From Ruminococcaceae bacterium UBA5396 (GTDB lineage Bacteria > Bacillota > Clostridia > Oscillospirales > Acutalibacteraceae), in contig DHOG01000155.1 of NCBI GenBank assembly GCA_002410715.1, positions 12,206 through 18,272 on the forward strand: a stretch of DNA of 6,067 nucleotides, given 5' to 3'. This document shows positions 1 to 6,067 of the stretch, piece by piece. The position numbers were made by a program, and so were the translations under genes. The notes beneath the pieces were generated by a model. The model did not search any database, had not been told where the DNA came from, and worked only from the letters and a program-made list of their open reading frames with translations. How positions within the stretch are numbered: the first letter of the stretch is position 1; the number at the start of each line of letters is the position of its first letter.

Positions 1-1
1 G

Positions 2-271
2 GGTGTTGCAGCCCGGTATTATCCTGCCGCGATAAGATCTTTTGAACAGATAGGATGGAGCGAAGATGAATTGTCCATACTTCAGGAACAGCAAAAATGG
101 TTAATTAACGTTCCACAGATCCCAGGCAATTACGTTTTATCGCGGTCTCTCACAAGTGCATTCCGTGCTTCAGTTAGTCGGATAAATTCGCCCCGTCGCG
201 CCCTAACCATTTACAACAAAGAAATTAATGCGGAAATTACTCGGAAGCGCAAGGAATTCAAACTGGACTAA
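2..271 (+). CDS. Extracellular solute-binding protein of a sugar ABC transporter, C-terminal fragment
   Basis: This is the last 89 residues of a protein that begins upstream of the window; the frame is open from base 2 to the TAA at 269-271. The ending is typical of the large (about 500-residue) lipoprotein binding proteins of the YtcQ/LplA type: a proline-containing loop followed by NYVLSRSLTSAFR, then a conserved tail that includes IYNKEINAEITRKRKEF. In that family this part forms C-terminal helices of the sugar-binding fold. The protein would capture a carbohydrate outside the membrane and deliver it to the two permeases encoded directly downstream, the first of which starts 35 bases after this stop. 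An internal TTG at 71 could be mistaken for a start, but the same frame continues upstream with a matching protein sequence. The assignment comes from recalled family features and gene order; the substrate cannot be read from this fragment. Confidence 0.85.
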   Translation, partial: GVAARYYPAAIRSFEQIGWSEDELSILQEQQKWLINVPQIPGNYVLSRSLTSAFRASVSRINSPRRALTIYNKEINAEITRKRKEFKLD

Positions 272-291
272 ATCTCGTACCCGGTATGCGT

Positions 292-298
292 GAAAGGA
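292..298 (+). promoter_or_regulatory. Ribosome binding site of the first permease
   Basis: GAAAGGA lies 8 bases before the ATG at 307. The in-frame ATG codons at 286 and 298 have no Shine-Dalgarno sequence at a workable distance, and the one at 298 overlaps this site. It therefore decides the start at 307. Confidence 0.7.
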
Positions 299-306
299 TG
301 ATTGTC

Positions 307-1221
307 ATGCTTAAAGCGCCTGCAGAGGCGGCAGGTCTGAGAAAGCGCAAGCTTAAAAAGGATATTCCATATTACTTAATGCTGCTGCCGTTTCTACTGG
401 TATTTGCCCTGTTTATGTTGATTCCGGTGCTGTCTGCCGTGGCTATGAGTTTCACCGACTTTAACATGGTTCAGTTACCGTCATTTGTAGGCCTCGACAA
501 CTACATCCGTATTTTTGCGGAGGATGAGATTTTTAATCTGGCGCTAAAGAACACGTTGTTATTTGCCATCATTACCGGTCCCATAGGGTATATTCTGAGT
601 TTTTTAGTAGCATGGTTAATCAATGAATTCGGTAAGGGAATTCGCAGTGTCATCACCCTGATCGTATATGCACCTACGCTGGCGGGTAATGTCTATTTTA
701 TCTGGACATATATCTTTTCTCCCGATAGTAGGGGGTTTCTTAACCACCTTCTGGTTCAGCTTGGCATCGTTTCGGATCCCATTATGTGGCTGACAGATGC
801 TAAGTTAAGCTTTTGGGTAGTCGTTCTGGTAATTGTCTGGCTAAGTTTCGGGGCAGGATTTTTATCTTTTATTGCCGGCTTGCAGGCATTGGACAGAACG
901 TATTATGAAGCTGCCGCCATGGATGGTTTGAAGAACCGTTGGCAGGAGCTGTATTACGTAACATTTCCTCAAATGGGTCCGCAGCTTTTGTTCGGTGCAA
1001 TTATGTCAATTTCCGGTGCGTTTGCTGTGGGATATCAGAATATGGCTCTGACTGGTTTTCCCAGCACCGATTATGCGACCCACACACTGGTTCTGCATAT
1101 TATGGATTTCGGCAGCATCCGATATGAAATGGGCTATGCCTCTGCTCTGGCGGTGGTATTGTTTGCAATAATGCTTGCGGCATGGGCGGTCATAGACAAG
1201 GTATTAAAGAAATTCAATTGA
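307..1221 (+). CDS. Sugar ABC transporter permease, MalF/LplB type
   Basis: This is one of the two inner-membrane subunits of a carbohydrate importer (ABC permease, binding-protein-dependent type). The 304-residue protein has a basic cytoplasmic N-terminus (RKRKLKK, residues 12-18) and about six hydrophobic segments, near 22-48, 83-106, 113-137, 168-190, 227-250 and 280-298. The cytoplasmic EAA loop that contacts the ATPase is clear: E201-A-A-A-M-D-G207, followed 14 residues later by F220-P221. Length and motifs match the LplB/YteP subgroup, which usually pairs with a large YtcQ-like binding protein, as found just upstream. I chose the ATG at 307 over the in-frame ATG at 286 (7 residues longer) because only 307 has a well-placed GAAAGGA. 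The next permease starts 36 bases downstream, so the two are surely co-transcribed. No defect is visible. The substrate is unknown; oligosaccharides or pectin- and hemicellulose-type fragments are usual for the subgroup. Confidence 0.95.
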   Translation: MLKAPAEAAGLRKRKLKKDIPYYLMLLPFLLVFALFMLIPVLSAVAMSFTDFNMVQLPSFVGLDNYIRIFAEDEIFNLALKNTLLFAIITGPIGYILSFLVAWLINEFGKGIRSVITLIVYAPTLAGNVYFIWTYIFSPDSRGFLNHLLVQLGIVSDPIMWLTDAKLSFWVVVLVIVWLSFGAGFLSFIAGLQALDRTYYEAAAMDGLKNRWQELYYVTFPQMGPQLLFGAIMSISGAFAVGYQNMALTGFPSTDYATHTLVLHIMDFGSIRYEMGYASALAVVLFAIMLAAWAVIDKVLKKFN

Positions 1222-1243
1222 CGCGAGCGAAGTGAGGAAGAAC

Positions 1244-1248
1244 AGGAG
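1244..1248 (+). promoter_or_regulatory. Ribosome binding site of the second permease
   Basis: AGGAG lies 9 bases before the ATG at 1258, a standard position that supports this start. Confidence 0.75.
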
Positions 1249-1257
1249 AACGTAGTT

Positions 1258-2160
1258 ATGGAGCGTATTCTTCATCTAATACAGCCAAAATTCACGCGCA
1301 AATCTAAGGACAGCAAGGTTCAGCTGTCCAGGTCCCGTGCGGGGACAATAGGAATATTCCTGTTCCTACTGCTAATCTGTGCATTTATGCTTTTGCCCAT
1401 TGCATACGCAGTGATTCAGGCGTTTAAACCTATTGAAGAAATATTTGCATTCCCCCCGCGCTTTTTTGTCAGGAATCCCACACTCAGTAATTTTAAGCAG
1501 GTGTTTTTTCTGGCAGGGAATTTGTGGGTGCCTTTTTCCCGATATCTTTTCAACAGTCTGTTTGTGTCTGTTTGCGGTACTCTTTTGTATCTGATTATTG
1601 CTTCGTTGGCAGCCTTTCCTCTGGCAAAAGGCAATGTTAGAGGCGGAAACCTCATAACCGGTCTTATCATACTGACGCTGCTTTTTCGGCCCGAGGTGAC
1701 GGCTATTCCATCTTATATGGTGATCTCCTCCCTCAAGATGGTCGATACCTATTGGGCAATGATTATGCCAGCTATGGCAAGCAGCATGGGCGTATTTCTT
1801 ATGAAACAATTTATGCTTGTTGCTATACCGGATTCAACCCTTGAAGCTGCTCGGATTGATGGTGCAGGGGAGTGGACAGCTTTTTTCCGAATCGCCCTGC
1901 CGAGTGTGAAGCCGGCGCTGGCAACCTTACTAATCTTCACCTTTCAAGGGCTATGGAATAACAACGGTGCGCAACAGTATATTTACAGTGAAGATTTAAA
2001 ACAATTGCCGTCGGTGTTATCCTCCATTTCGGCTGCCGGGATTTTTCGCGCGGGGGTTGGAAGCGCCGTCAGCGTTTTGCTTATGCTCCCTCCGATTCTC
2101 ATTTTTATTTTTTCTCAGCGCTCCATCATGGAAACCATGACACATTCAGGATTAAAATAG
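1258..2160 (+). CDS. Carbohydrate ABC transporter permease, MalG/YtcP type
   Basis: This is the second membrane subunit of the importer and the partner of the permease at 307-1221. Its 300 residues begin with a basic cytoplasmic stretch (11-27). Hydrophobic segments follow near 30-54, 98-123, 132-150, 164-186, 218-233 and 268-287. The EAA loop is intact: E196-A-A-R-I-D-G202, then I212-A-L-P215. The segment VPFSRYLFNSLFVS (91-104) is characteristic of the MalG-like half of such pairs. In the family, the two permeases form a heterodimeric channel that binds an ATPase dimer through the EAA loops. No ATPase gene lies next to it here; Firmicute systems of this class commonly use a shared MsmX-type ATPase encoded elsewhere, which I infer but cannot see. 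An AGGAG 9 bases upstream supports the start, and the next gene follows after 18 bases. Confidence 0.95.
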   Translation: MERILHLIQPKFTRKSKDSKVQLSRSRAGTIGIFLFLLLICAFMLLPIAYAVIQAFKPIEEIFAFPPRFFVRNPTLSNFKQVFFLAGNLWVPFSRYLFNSLFVSVCGTLLYLIIASLAAFPLAKGNVRGGNLITGLIILTLLFRPEVTAIPSYMVISSLKMVDTYWAMIMPAMASSMGVFLMKQFMLVAIPDSTLEAARIDGAGEWTAFFRIALPSVKPALATLLIFTFQGLWNNNGAQQYIYSEDLKQLPSVLSSISAAGIFRAGVGSAVSVLLMLPPILIFIFSQRSIMETMTHSGLK

Positions 2161-2168
2161 GGTGGAGG
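2161..2168 (+). promoter_or_regulatory. Ribosome binding site of the NHL-YIP1 gene
   Basis: GGTGGAGG starts immediately after the stop codon of the second permease and ends 10 bases before the ATG at 2179. It is the strongest Shine-Dalgarno match in the window. Its position directly at the stop suggests coupled translation. Confidence 0.75.
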
Positions 2169-2178
2169 CGAAGATCAG

Positions 2179-4302
2179 ATGAATCATATACGAAAAAGAA
2201 TGATTGGATGCACCATGCTTATTGCGTTGATCCTGAGCGGTTCGGTGCGGGTTTTGGCGAGGCCTGTGGAATATGCTCCTTATATGGGCTATGAGTATAA
2301 TAATTATGAGGAGTCGAGAGCGGCACCTGTTGGATATGTTCCAAATGGTATTATTAATTCTAAAAGCCTGGGGCTGGAAGAACCCATGAACGATCCCAGT
2401 GATTTTGTTTATGACGGTACAGATAATTTTTATATTCTGGACAGCGGCAATGGACGTATTCTGGCTCTGAATTCGAGCCTGACACTACGAAAAATCCTTG
2501 GACCGTTTGCTTTTCAGGACGGAAGCATAGTGGATTTCAAGGGAGCACAGGGGCTTGCGGTAGACAAGGCGGGGCGGTATTACATAGCAGACACAGAAAA
2601 CAATCGTGTATTGATAATATCTCCAAAGGGAATGGTTGAACGAATTATAGAGCGGCCGGATGAGGCGCTGGTAAATACGGATGCACCATTTAAGGCTACA
2701 AAGGTGCAGGTAGACGCCCAAGGTCAGATACTTGTAATTGCAGAAAGTATAAATCTGGGTATCATGGTTTTTTCACCAGAGGGTGAGTTTGTCACTTTTT
2801 TTGGTAGTAACACCATAAAGGTGACAGCGGAAGTTATCAAAAATTTTGTAATCAAAAAATTTTTGACCAAAGAACAGCGTAAGGCGATCCGCGAAGTGAC
2901 GCCTGTTAATTATTTGAATATGACTCTCGACTCGAAAGGGTTTATATATACAGTTTCAGCCGATAAAAACGGTATAGCGGAATCCAATATGTTGCGGCGG
3001 ATGAATTATAAGGGCAGCAATGTCTTAATTGGTGAGAAAGACCTTCTGTTCGGCGATCTTGAATGGAATAGGAACTATTTTTCCAACGCCAGAGATGTGA
3101 ATTTCTGCGACGTTTCCGTTGAAAGTGAAGGGTTTATCTATCTGCTGGACAAAGGAAAGGGAAAAGTGCTGCAGTATACAAAGGATGGCCAGATGATGAC
3201 TGCAATGGGCGCTTACGGCAATCAATCAGGGACCTTTGGAGCACCCAAGGCGGTTGAAGCTGTAAACGGAACCGTCTATGTGCTGGATGGCGGGAAAAAC
3301 TGTATACATCACTTTATACCAACCCGCTATGCCATAGATTTGCGTAAGGCGTTTCTTTTGACTGGTATTGAGGACGCATCCGCCTCAAGATCTGCATGGG
3401 AAGCCGTTTTACGGCAGAACTCTAACAGCCGGTATCCTTATTACGGAATCGGAATGGCTTATGACAGTGAAGGTCGTTATCAAGAAGCGATGGAACAATT
3501 TCGCATAGGTAATTATAATTCCGAATATTCAAAAGCCTTTCGAGAATACCGCAAAGAATTTATTAATAGAAATCTCGTAGCTATTGCAGCGGTGGGCGTG
3601 CTTATTATCGGACTTTTGGTGTGGCTGGCACGCATACTAAAAAAACGTTTTTCGATCGTGGAAGGGTCGGCGTTTTCTTTGATCGAAACGAAATACGCTT
3701 TCCCTGTCTATACAGCTGTTCACCCGATTGAGGGATTCGATCAGTTTAAAACGCGGAAATTACAATCCTATCGGTTATCAATTTTGTTGGTTTTTCTTTG
3801 GCTGGCACTTGAAACGGCGCTGTATTTTTTTACAGGAGTTCCATTTAATAAGAACAGAATAACAGATTATAGTGCAGGCGTTATGTTACTGAAAACAGTT
3901 ATTATATTTTGCCTTTTTATCGTCTCTAACTGGTCGGTTTGCACGTTGCTGAGCGGAAAAGGCTCCTTCAAGGAAATCGTGTCGGTGACTGCGTATGCAC
4001 TCCTTCCCCTTCTGGCAAGCATTCTTCTCAAATTGATTCTGTCGAATCTTTTGATACAGGAAGAAGCAGCGTTTCTTGGGGTTATTATGACGTTGGGGTA
4101 CCTGTGGACTTTTATAATTTTGTTTTGCGGAATGTATAGCATACATCAATATTCATTTTCCCAAACACTTGGGGCTTTGTTGTTGACGATTTTCGGAATG
4201 GCGGTGCTCGCCTTTTTGATAATGCTATTCTTAACCCTAATGCAACAGGTTGTTAATTTTGTTTCATCTATTTTTTCTGAAATATCACTGCGCTATTCGT
4301 GA
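2179..4302 (+). CDS. NHL-repeat, TPR and YIP1-domain membrane protein
   Basis: This 707-residue protein has a signal peptide (basic N-terminus, hydrophobic 11-23, likely cleavage after V25-L-A27). Six NHL-like repeats follow, near 72-106, 121-160, 171-209, 245-285, 309-345 and 355-380. Clear repeat cores are GLAVDKAGRYYIADTENNRV and SVESEGFIYLLDKGKGKV, which imply a beta-propeller. A basic, helical insert (212-242) separates repeats 3 and 4. Residues 404-456 look like TPR helices (YYGIGMAYDSEGRYQEAMEQF). A membrane helix at 466-484 ends in RILKKR, so by the positive-inside rule the propeller is outside the cell. The motif HPIEGFDQFK (515-524) and five hydrophobic segments (about 533-552, 568-588, 603-625, 633-653, 664-688) match a YIP1-type domain. 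I recall such proteins beside sugar permeases and DUF5696 genes in Paenibacillus-like genomes. The function is not established; a membrane scaffold or sensor serving the transporter is inference. The gene begins 18 bases after the permease and ends 59 bases before the next gene. Confidence 0.85.
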   Translation: MNHIRKRMIGCTMLIALILSGSVRVLARPVEYAPYMGYEYNNYEESRAAPVGYVPNGIINSKSLGLEEPMNDPSDFVYDGTDNFYILDSGNGRILALNSSLTLRKILGPFAFQDGSIVDFKGAQGLAVDKAGRYYIADTENNRVLIISPKGMVERIIERPDEALVNTDAPFKATKVQVDAQGQILVIAESINLGIMVFSPEGEFVTFFGSNTIKVTAEVIKNFVIKKFLTKEQRKAIREVTPVNYLNMTLDSKGFIYTVSADKNGIAESNMLRRMNYKGSNVLIGEKDLLFGDLEWNRNYFSNARDVNFCDVSVESEGFIYLLDKGKGKVLQYTKDGQMMTAMGAYGNQSGTFGAPKAVEAVNGTVYVLDGGKNCIHHFIPTRYAIDLRKAFLLTGIEDASASRSAWEAVLRQNSNSRYPYYGIGMAYDSEGRYQEAMEQFRIGNYNSEYSKAFREYRKEFINRNLVAIAAVGVLIIGLLVWLARILKKRFSIVEGSAFSLIETKYAFPVYTAVHPIEGFDQFKTRKLQSYRLSILLVFLWLALETALYFFTGVPFNKNRITDYSAGVMLLKTVIIFCLFIVSNWSVCTLLSGKGSFKEIVSVTAYALLPLLASILLKLILSNLLIQEEAAFLGVIMTLGYLWTFIILFCGMYSIHQYSFSQTLGALLLTIFGMAVLAFLIMLFLTLMQQVVNFVSSIFSEISLRYS
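2836..2865 (+). repeat. Imperfect tandem repeat of A/T-rich palindromes inside the NHL-YIP1 gene
   Basis: Two similar units (2836-2848 and 2851-2865) each read ATC followed by an A-run and then a T-run ending in G. The cores at 2838-2848 and 2853-2865 are short palindromes. They encode the near-repeat peptide VIKNFVIKKF (residues 219-228) in the basic insert between propeller repeats 3 and 4. They are most simply a consequence of the coding sequence. Confidence 0.5.
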
Positions 4303-4361
4303 TGTAAAACTTGTCGGTGTTTTTGCGAGGACCGCTAAGCGGGAAAGGAACGGTGTTTCTA
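4303..4361 (+). other. 59-base intergenic spacer with direct repeat and small hairpin
   Basis: This is the longest gap between genes in the window. It holds two copies of CGGTGTTT (4315-4322 and 4351-4358) and a minimal hairpin CCGC-TAA-GCGG (4332-4342) next to the ribosome binding site. There is no T-run after the hairpin, so it is not a convincing terminator, and I see no promoter. The hairpin partly overlaps the purine-rich region used for initiation and could modestly affect translation of the DUF5696 gene. Confidence 0.4.
4344..4349 (+). promoter_or_regulatory. Ribosome binding site of the DUF5696 gene, atypically spaced
   Basis: AAAGGA is the only good Shine-Dalgarno match before this gene. 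It lies 12 bases before the TTG at 4362 and only 3 bases before the in-frame GTG at 4353. Neither spacing is ideal; the TTG is more plausible. Confidence 0.55.
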
Positions 4362-6067
4362 TTGAATAAAACGAATCATTTAAAACAAATATTGGCGCTT
4401 TTCCTGCTGATTTGCGTATCTGCTTGTCTTAATTCAGCAGTAGCAGTGGACAACAGGGATAGCGATTCCGATGCCGGTGCGTTCCCGCAGCAGTTGGGCA
4501 TAGACGAATGGGTCGACGAAACATTTTTGATACGTTATGAAGAAGTTGTACAGAATGAGATCAACATTCTGTATGCTGATATGAAAAATGGAATTTTTGC
4601 TGTCAAAAATAAAGCAAGCGGTAAAATATGGTACAGTACACCCAATGACTCCCAACTAGATGAATGGTCTAAAGGGCCCCGAAAAATGCTTATGCGTTCC
4701 CAATTGGCGGTGCAGTATATCTACCGGGGTGATCAACTTAGCATGTCTCAGCCGGAAGAGGCAAACTCCCAGGCGGGGTGTGTCAGCAATGATACAGTAA
4801 ATGTAAAGAAGCTGAAAAACGGAATTCGGGTCGTATATGATTTTACCGAACTGGACATCATCATTCCGGTGGAATATACGCTGGAAAAGGATTATTTAAA
4901 TGCATCGGTTATGGTGAGTGAGATTCAAGAAAAAGGTGATTGCCTCGTCACTTCAATTCAGCTTTTGCCCAGCTTTGGCGCAGGAAATTGGGAGGATGAA
5001 GGTTATTTACTTATACCCGACGGCTGTGGTGCGTTGGTTCGTTATAACAGCGGAAAGAATGTCGGTACATATGATAAACCGGTCTACGGTGATGAGCTTT
5101 CCACAGTAGAAGAATACAAAGAAAGAAGATGGGAATCGGTAAGGCTGCCCGTTTTTGGCGCAGTTAACAATGGAAACGGATTTTTAGGTATTATTACACA
5201 AGGAGAGGCAGAAGCCTCAATCGTCGGAGTTAACGGACATGAAGAATCGGGATACAATGCGGTCAGTAGCCGTTTTACCTACCGATCATTGTCTAAAATG
5301 ATACTGTTTTCACAAAACTGGGATAACCGGCAGCCGCTTTATCGCAGCTCAGATATTTATTTGAAGTCGCAGACATATCAAGTTCGTTATTATTTTCTGA
5401 ATGCCAAAAATAGCTCATACACCGGTATGGCTACTCGCTACCGAAAGTATTTGACTGAGGAAAAGGGGCTGAGGAAACAAAATAAAACCCCTGCAATAAA
5501 TCTTGACCTATATGGCAGCGTTGAAAAGCCAACTTCCTTTTTCGGGATAAAGTACATGAAAAAACTTTCCCTGACCACCTACCAGCAAGCCGAGGAAATC
5601 ATAGAAAAGCTGCGCTCCGCAGGAATGTCTTCCATTCATATCCGCTATTTGGGGTGGCAAAATGCAGGCGCACTAAATGCCCGCCTTCCTCGGAAGGCGT
5701 CTCCAATGTCCATTTTGGGAGGAAAAACGAAATGGAAGGCTCTTCTGAATTTTGCGGTGAAAAACGAAGTAGAACTATACCCGGATACAGATTTGATTCT
5801 CCACCGTGAGGGGGCGTCCAAAGATGCAGTTAAAACAGCGTTTGGTAAAACGGTGTATCAACAGGATTATCTGCGTTCCGTAGGAGCTGTGAAGCTTGGC
5901 GTGGAGGGCTTGCGTCTGGCAACTCCGGCTGCGGCAGAATCCGTAGCAGACAAATATCTGCGTTCTTTTCAGAAGATGCATTGCCCGACAATCTCGTTAT
6001 CCACTATAGGCGACCGGCTTTACTCAAGTTTAAGTTCACGTTCCTGGATTTTTCAATGTTTTACTCA
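4362..6067 (+). CDS. Secreted DUF5696-domain protein, probable glycoside-hydrolase-like, 3' truncated by window edge
   Basis: The frame is open from the start to the window edge (568 residues seen, no stop), so the C-terminus is missing. A signal sequence is clear: hydrophobic 9-21, with a possible lipobox V19-S-A-C22 and a rival signal-peptidase I site at A26-V-A28. An N-terminal beta-rich region follows (about 50-350), including YLLIPDGCGALVRY (215-228) and LPVFGAVNNGNGFLGIITQG (262-281). From about 378 the sequence resembles a TIM barrel: LDLYGS (381-386), then IHIRYLGWQNAG (425-436), LGGKTKWKALL (452-462) and VELYPDTDL (470-478). These match what I remember of DUF5696. D475 and D477 at a strand end are candidate active-site acids, which is inference only. 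The family has no established reaction that I know of; its place in a sugar-uptake operon suggests glycan binding or cleavage outside the cell. The start is uncertain: TTG 4362 is chosen, and GTG 4353 would add three residues. Confidence 0.82.
   Translation, partial: MNKTNHLKQILALFLLICVSACLNSAVAVDNRDSDSDAGAFPQQLGIDEWVDETFLIRYEEVVQNEINILYADMKNGIFAVKNKASGKIWYSTPNDSQLDEWSKGPRKMLMRSQLAVQYIYRGDQLSMSQPEEANSQAGCVSNDTVNVKKLKNGIRVVYDFTELDIIIPVEYTLEKDYLNASVMVSEIQEKGDCLVTSIQLLPSFGAGNWEDEGYLLIPDGCGALVRYNSGKNVGTYDKPVYGDELSTVEEYKERRWESVRLPVFGAVNNGNGFLGIITQGEAEASIVGVNGHEESGYNAVSSRFTYRSLSKMILFSQNWDNRQPLYRSSDIYLKSQTYQVRYYFLNAKNSSYTGMATRYRKYLTEEKGLRKQNKTPAINLDLYGSVEKPTSFFGIKYMKKLSLTTYQQAEEIIEKLRSAGMSSIHIRYLGWQNAGALNARLPRKASPMSILGGKTKWKALLNFAVKNEVELYPDTDLILHREGASKDAVKTAFGKTVYQQDYLRSVGAVKLGVEGLRLATPAAAESVADKYLRSFQKMHCPTISLSTIGDRLYSSLSSRSWIFQCFT

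Noticed and set aside
71..271. Small 66-residue gene starting at TTG 71
   Set aside because: The same frame is open to the left edge and the upstream residues continue a binding-protein C-terminus, so this is an internal codon of a larger gene.
1372..1809. 145-residue minus-strand open frame
   Set aside because: It lies wholly antisense to the well-supported MalG-type permease, has a low-complexity His/Lys/Cys-rich composition, and shows no recognisable domain.
2836..2865. A/T palindromes as an operator or transposon end
   Set aside because: They sit in the middle of an intact coding frame and are explained by repeated Lys/Asn/Phe/Ile codons; there are no target-site duplications or transposase.
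3867..4149. Overlapping minus- and plus-strand small frames in the YIP1 region
   Set aside because: They are antisense or out of frame to the hydrophobic segments of the NHL-YIP1 protein and have no ribosome binding site or family resemblance that I can see.
4332..4342. CCGC-TAA-GCGG hairpin as a transcription terminator
   Set aside because: The stem is only 4 base pairs and is followed by purines, not a T-run; the next gene belongs functionally to the same operon.
4434..4655. 73-residue minus-strand frame; similar small frames at 4918-5109 (+) and 5775-5981 (-)
   Set aside because: All lie inside the DUF5696 coding region, whose own frame is continuous with clear family-like motifs; they are shadows.

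Overview
The window is part of one plus-strand operon of a Gram-positive bacterium, most likely a Firmicute of moderate GC (Paenibacillus- or Clostridia-like). This placement rests on the strong AGGAG-type ribosome binding sites, the tight gene spacing, and recognisable Firmicute-type families: a YtcQ/LplA-like sugar-binding protein, LplB/YtcP-like permeases, an NHL/TPR/YIP1 membrane protein and a DUF5696 protein. No species can be named from the sequence alone.

Layout, all on the + strand: (1) 2-271, the C-terminal end of a large extracellular solute-binding protein whose start lies upstream of the window; (2) 307-1221, a MalF/LplB-type permease; (3) 1258-2160, a MalG/YtcP-type permease; (4) 2179-4302, a 707-residue secreted/membrane protein with a six-repeat NHL-like propeller, a TPR-like segment and a C-terminal YIP1-type membrane domain; (5) 4362-6067, the first 568 residues of a secreted DUF5696 protein with a probable TIM-barrel, glycosidase-like region, which runs off the right edge. 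Gaps between genes are 35, 36, 18 and 59 bases. I see no convincing promoter or terminator anywhere, so the operon extends beyond the window on both sides. There is no gene-free stretch above 300 bases.

Probable joint role (inference): the binding protein captures an oligosaccharide or glycan fragment outside the cell and the two permeases form the membrane channel. No ATPase gene is present, so a shared MsmX-type ATPase encoded elsewhere probably drives import. The NHL-TPR-YIP1 protein would sit in the membrane with its propeller outside, as a scaffold or sensor. The DUF5696 protein, exported and possibly lipid-anchored, would bind or cut the glycan. The roles of the last two proteins are not established, and they are the most interesting part of the window.
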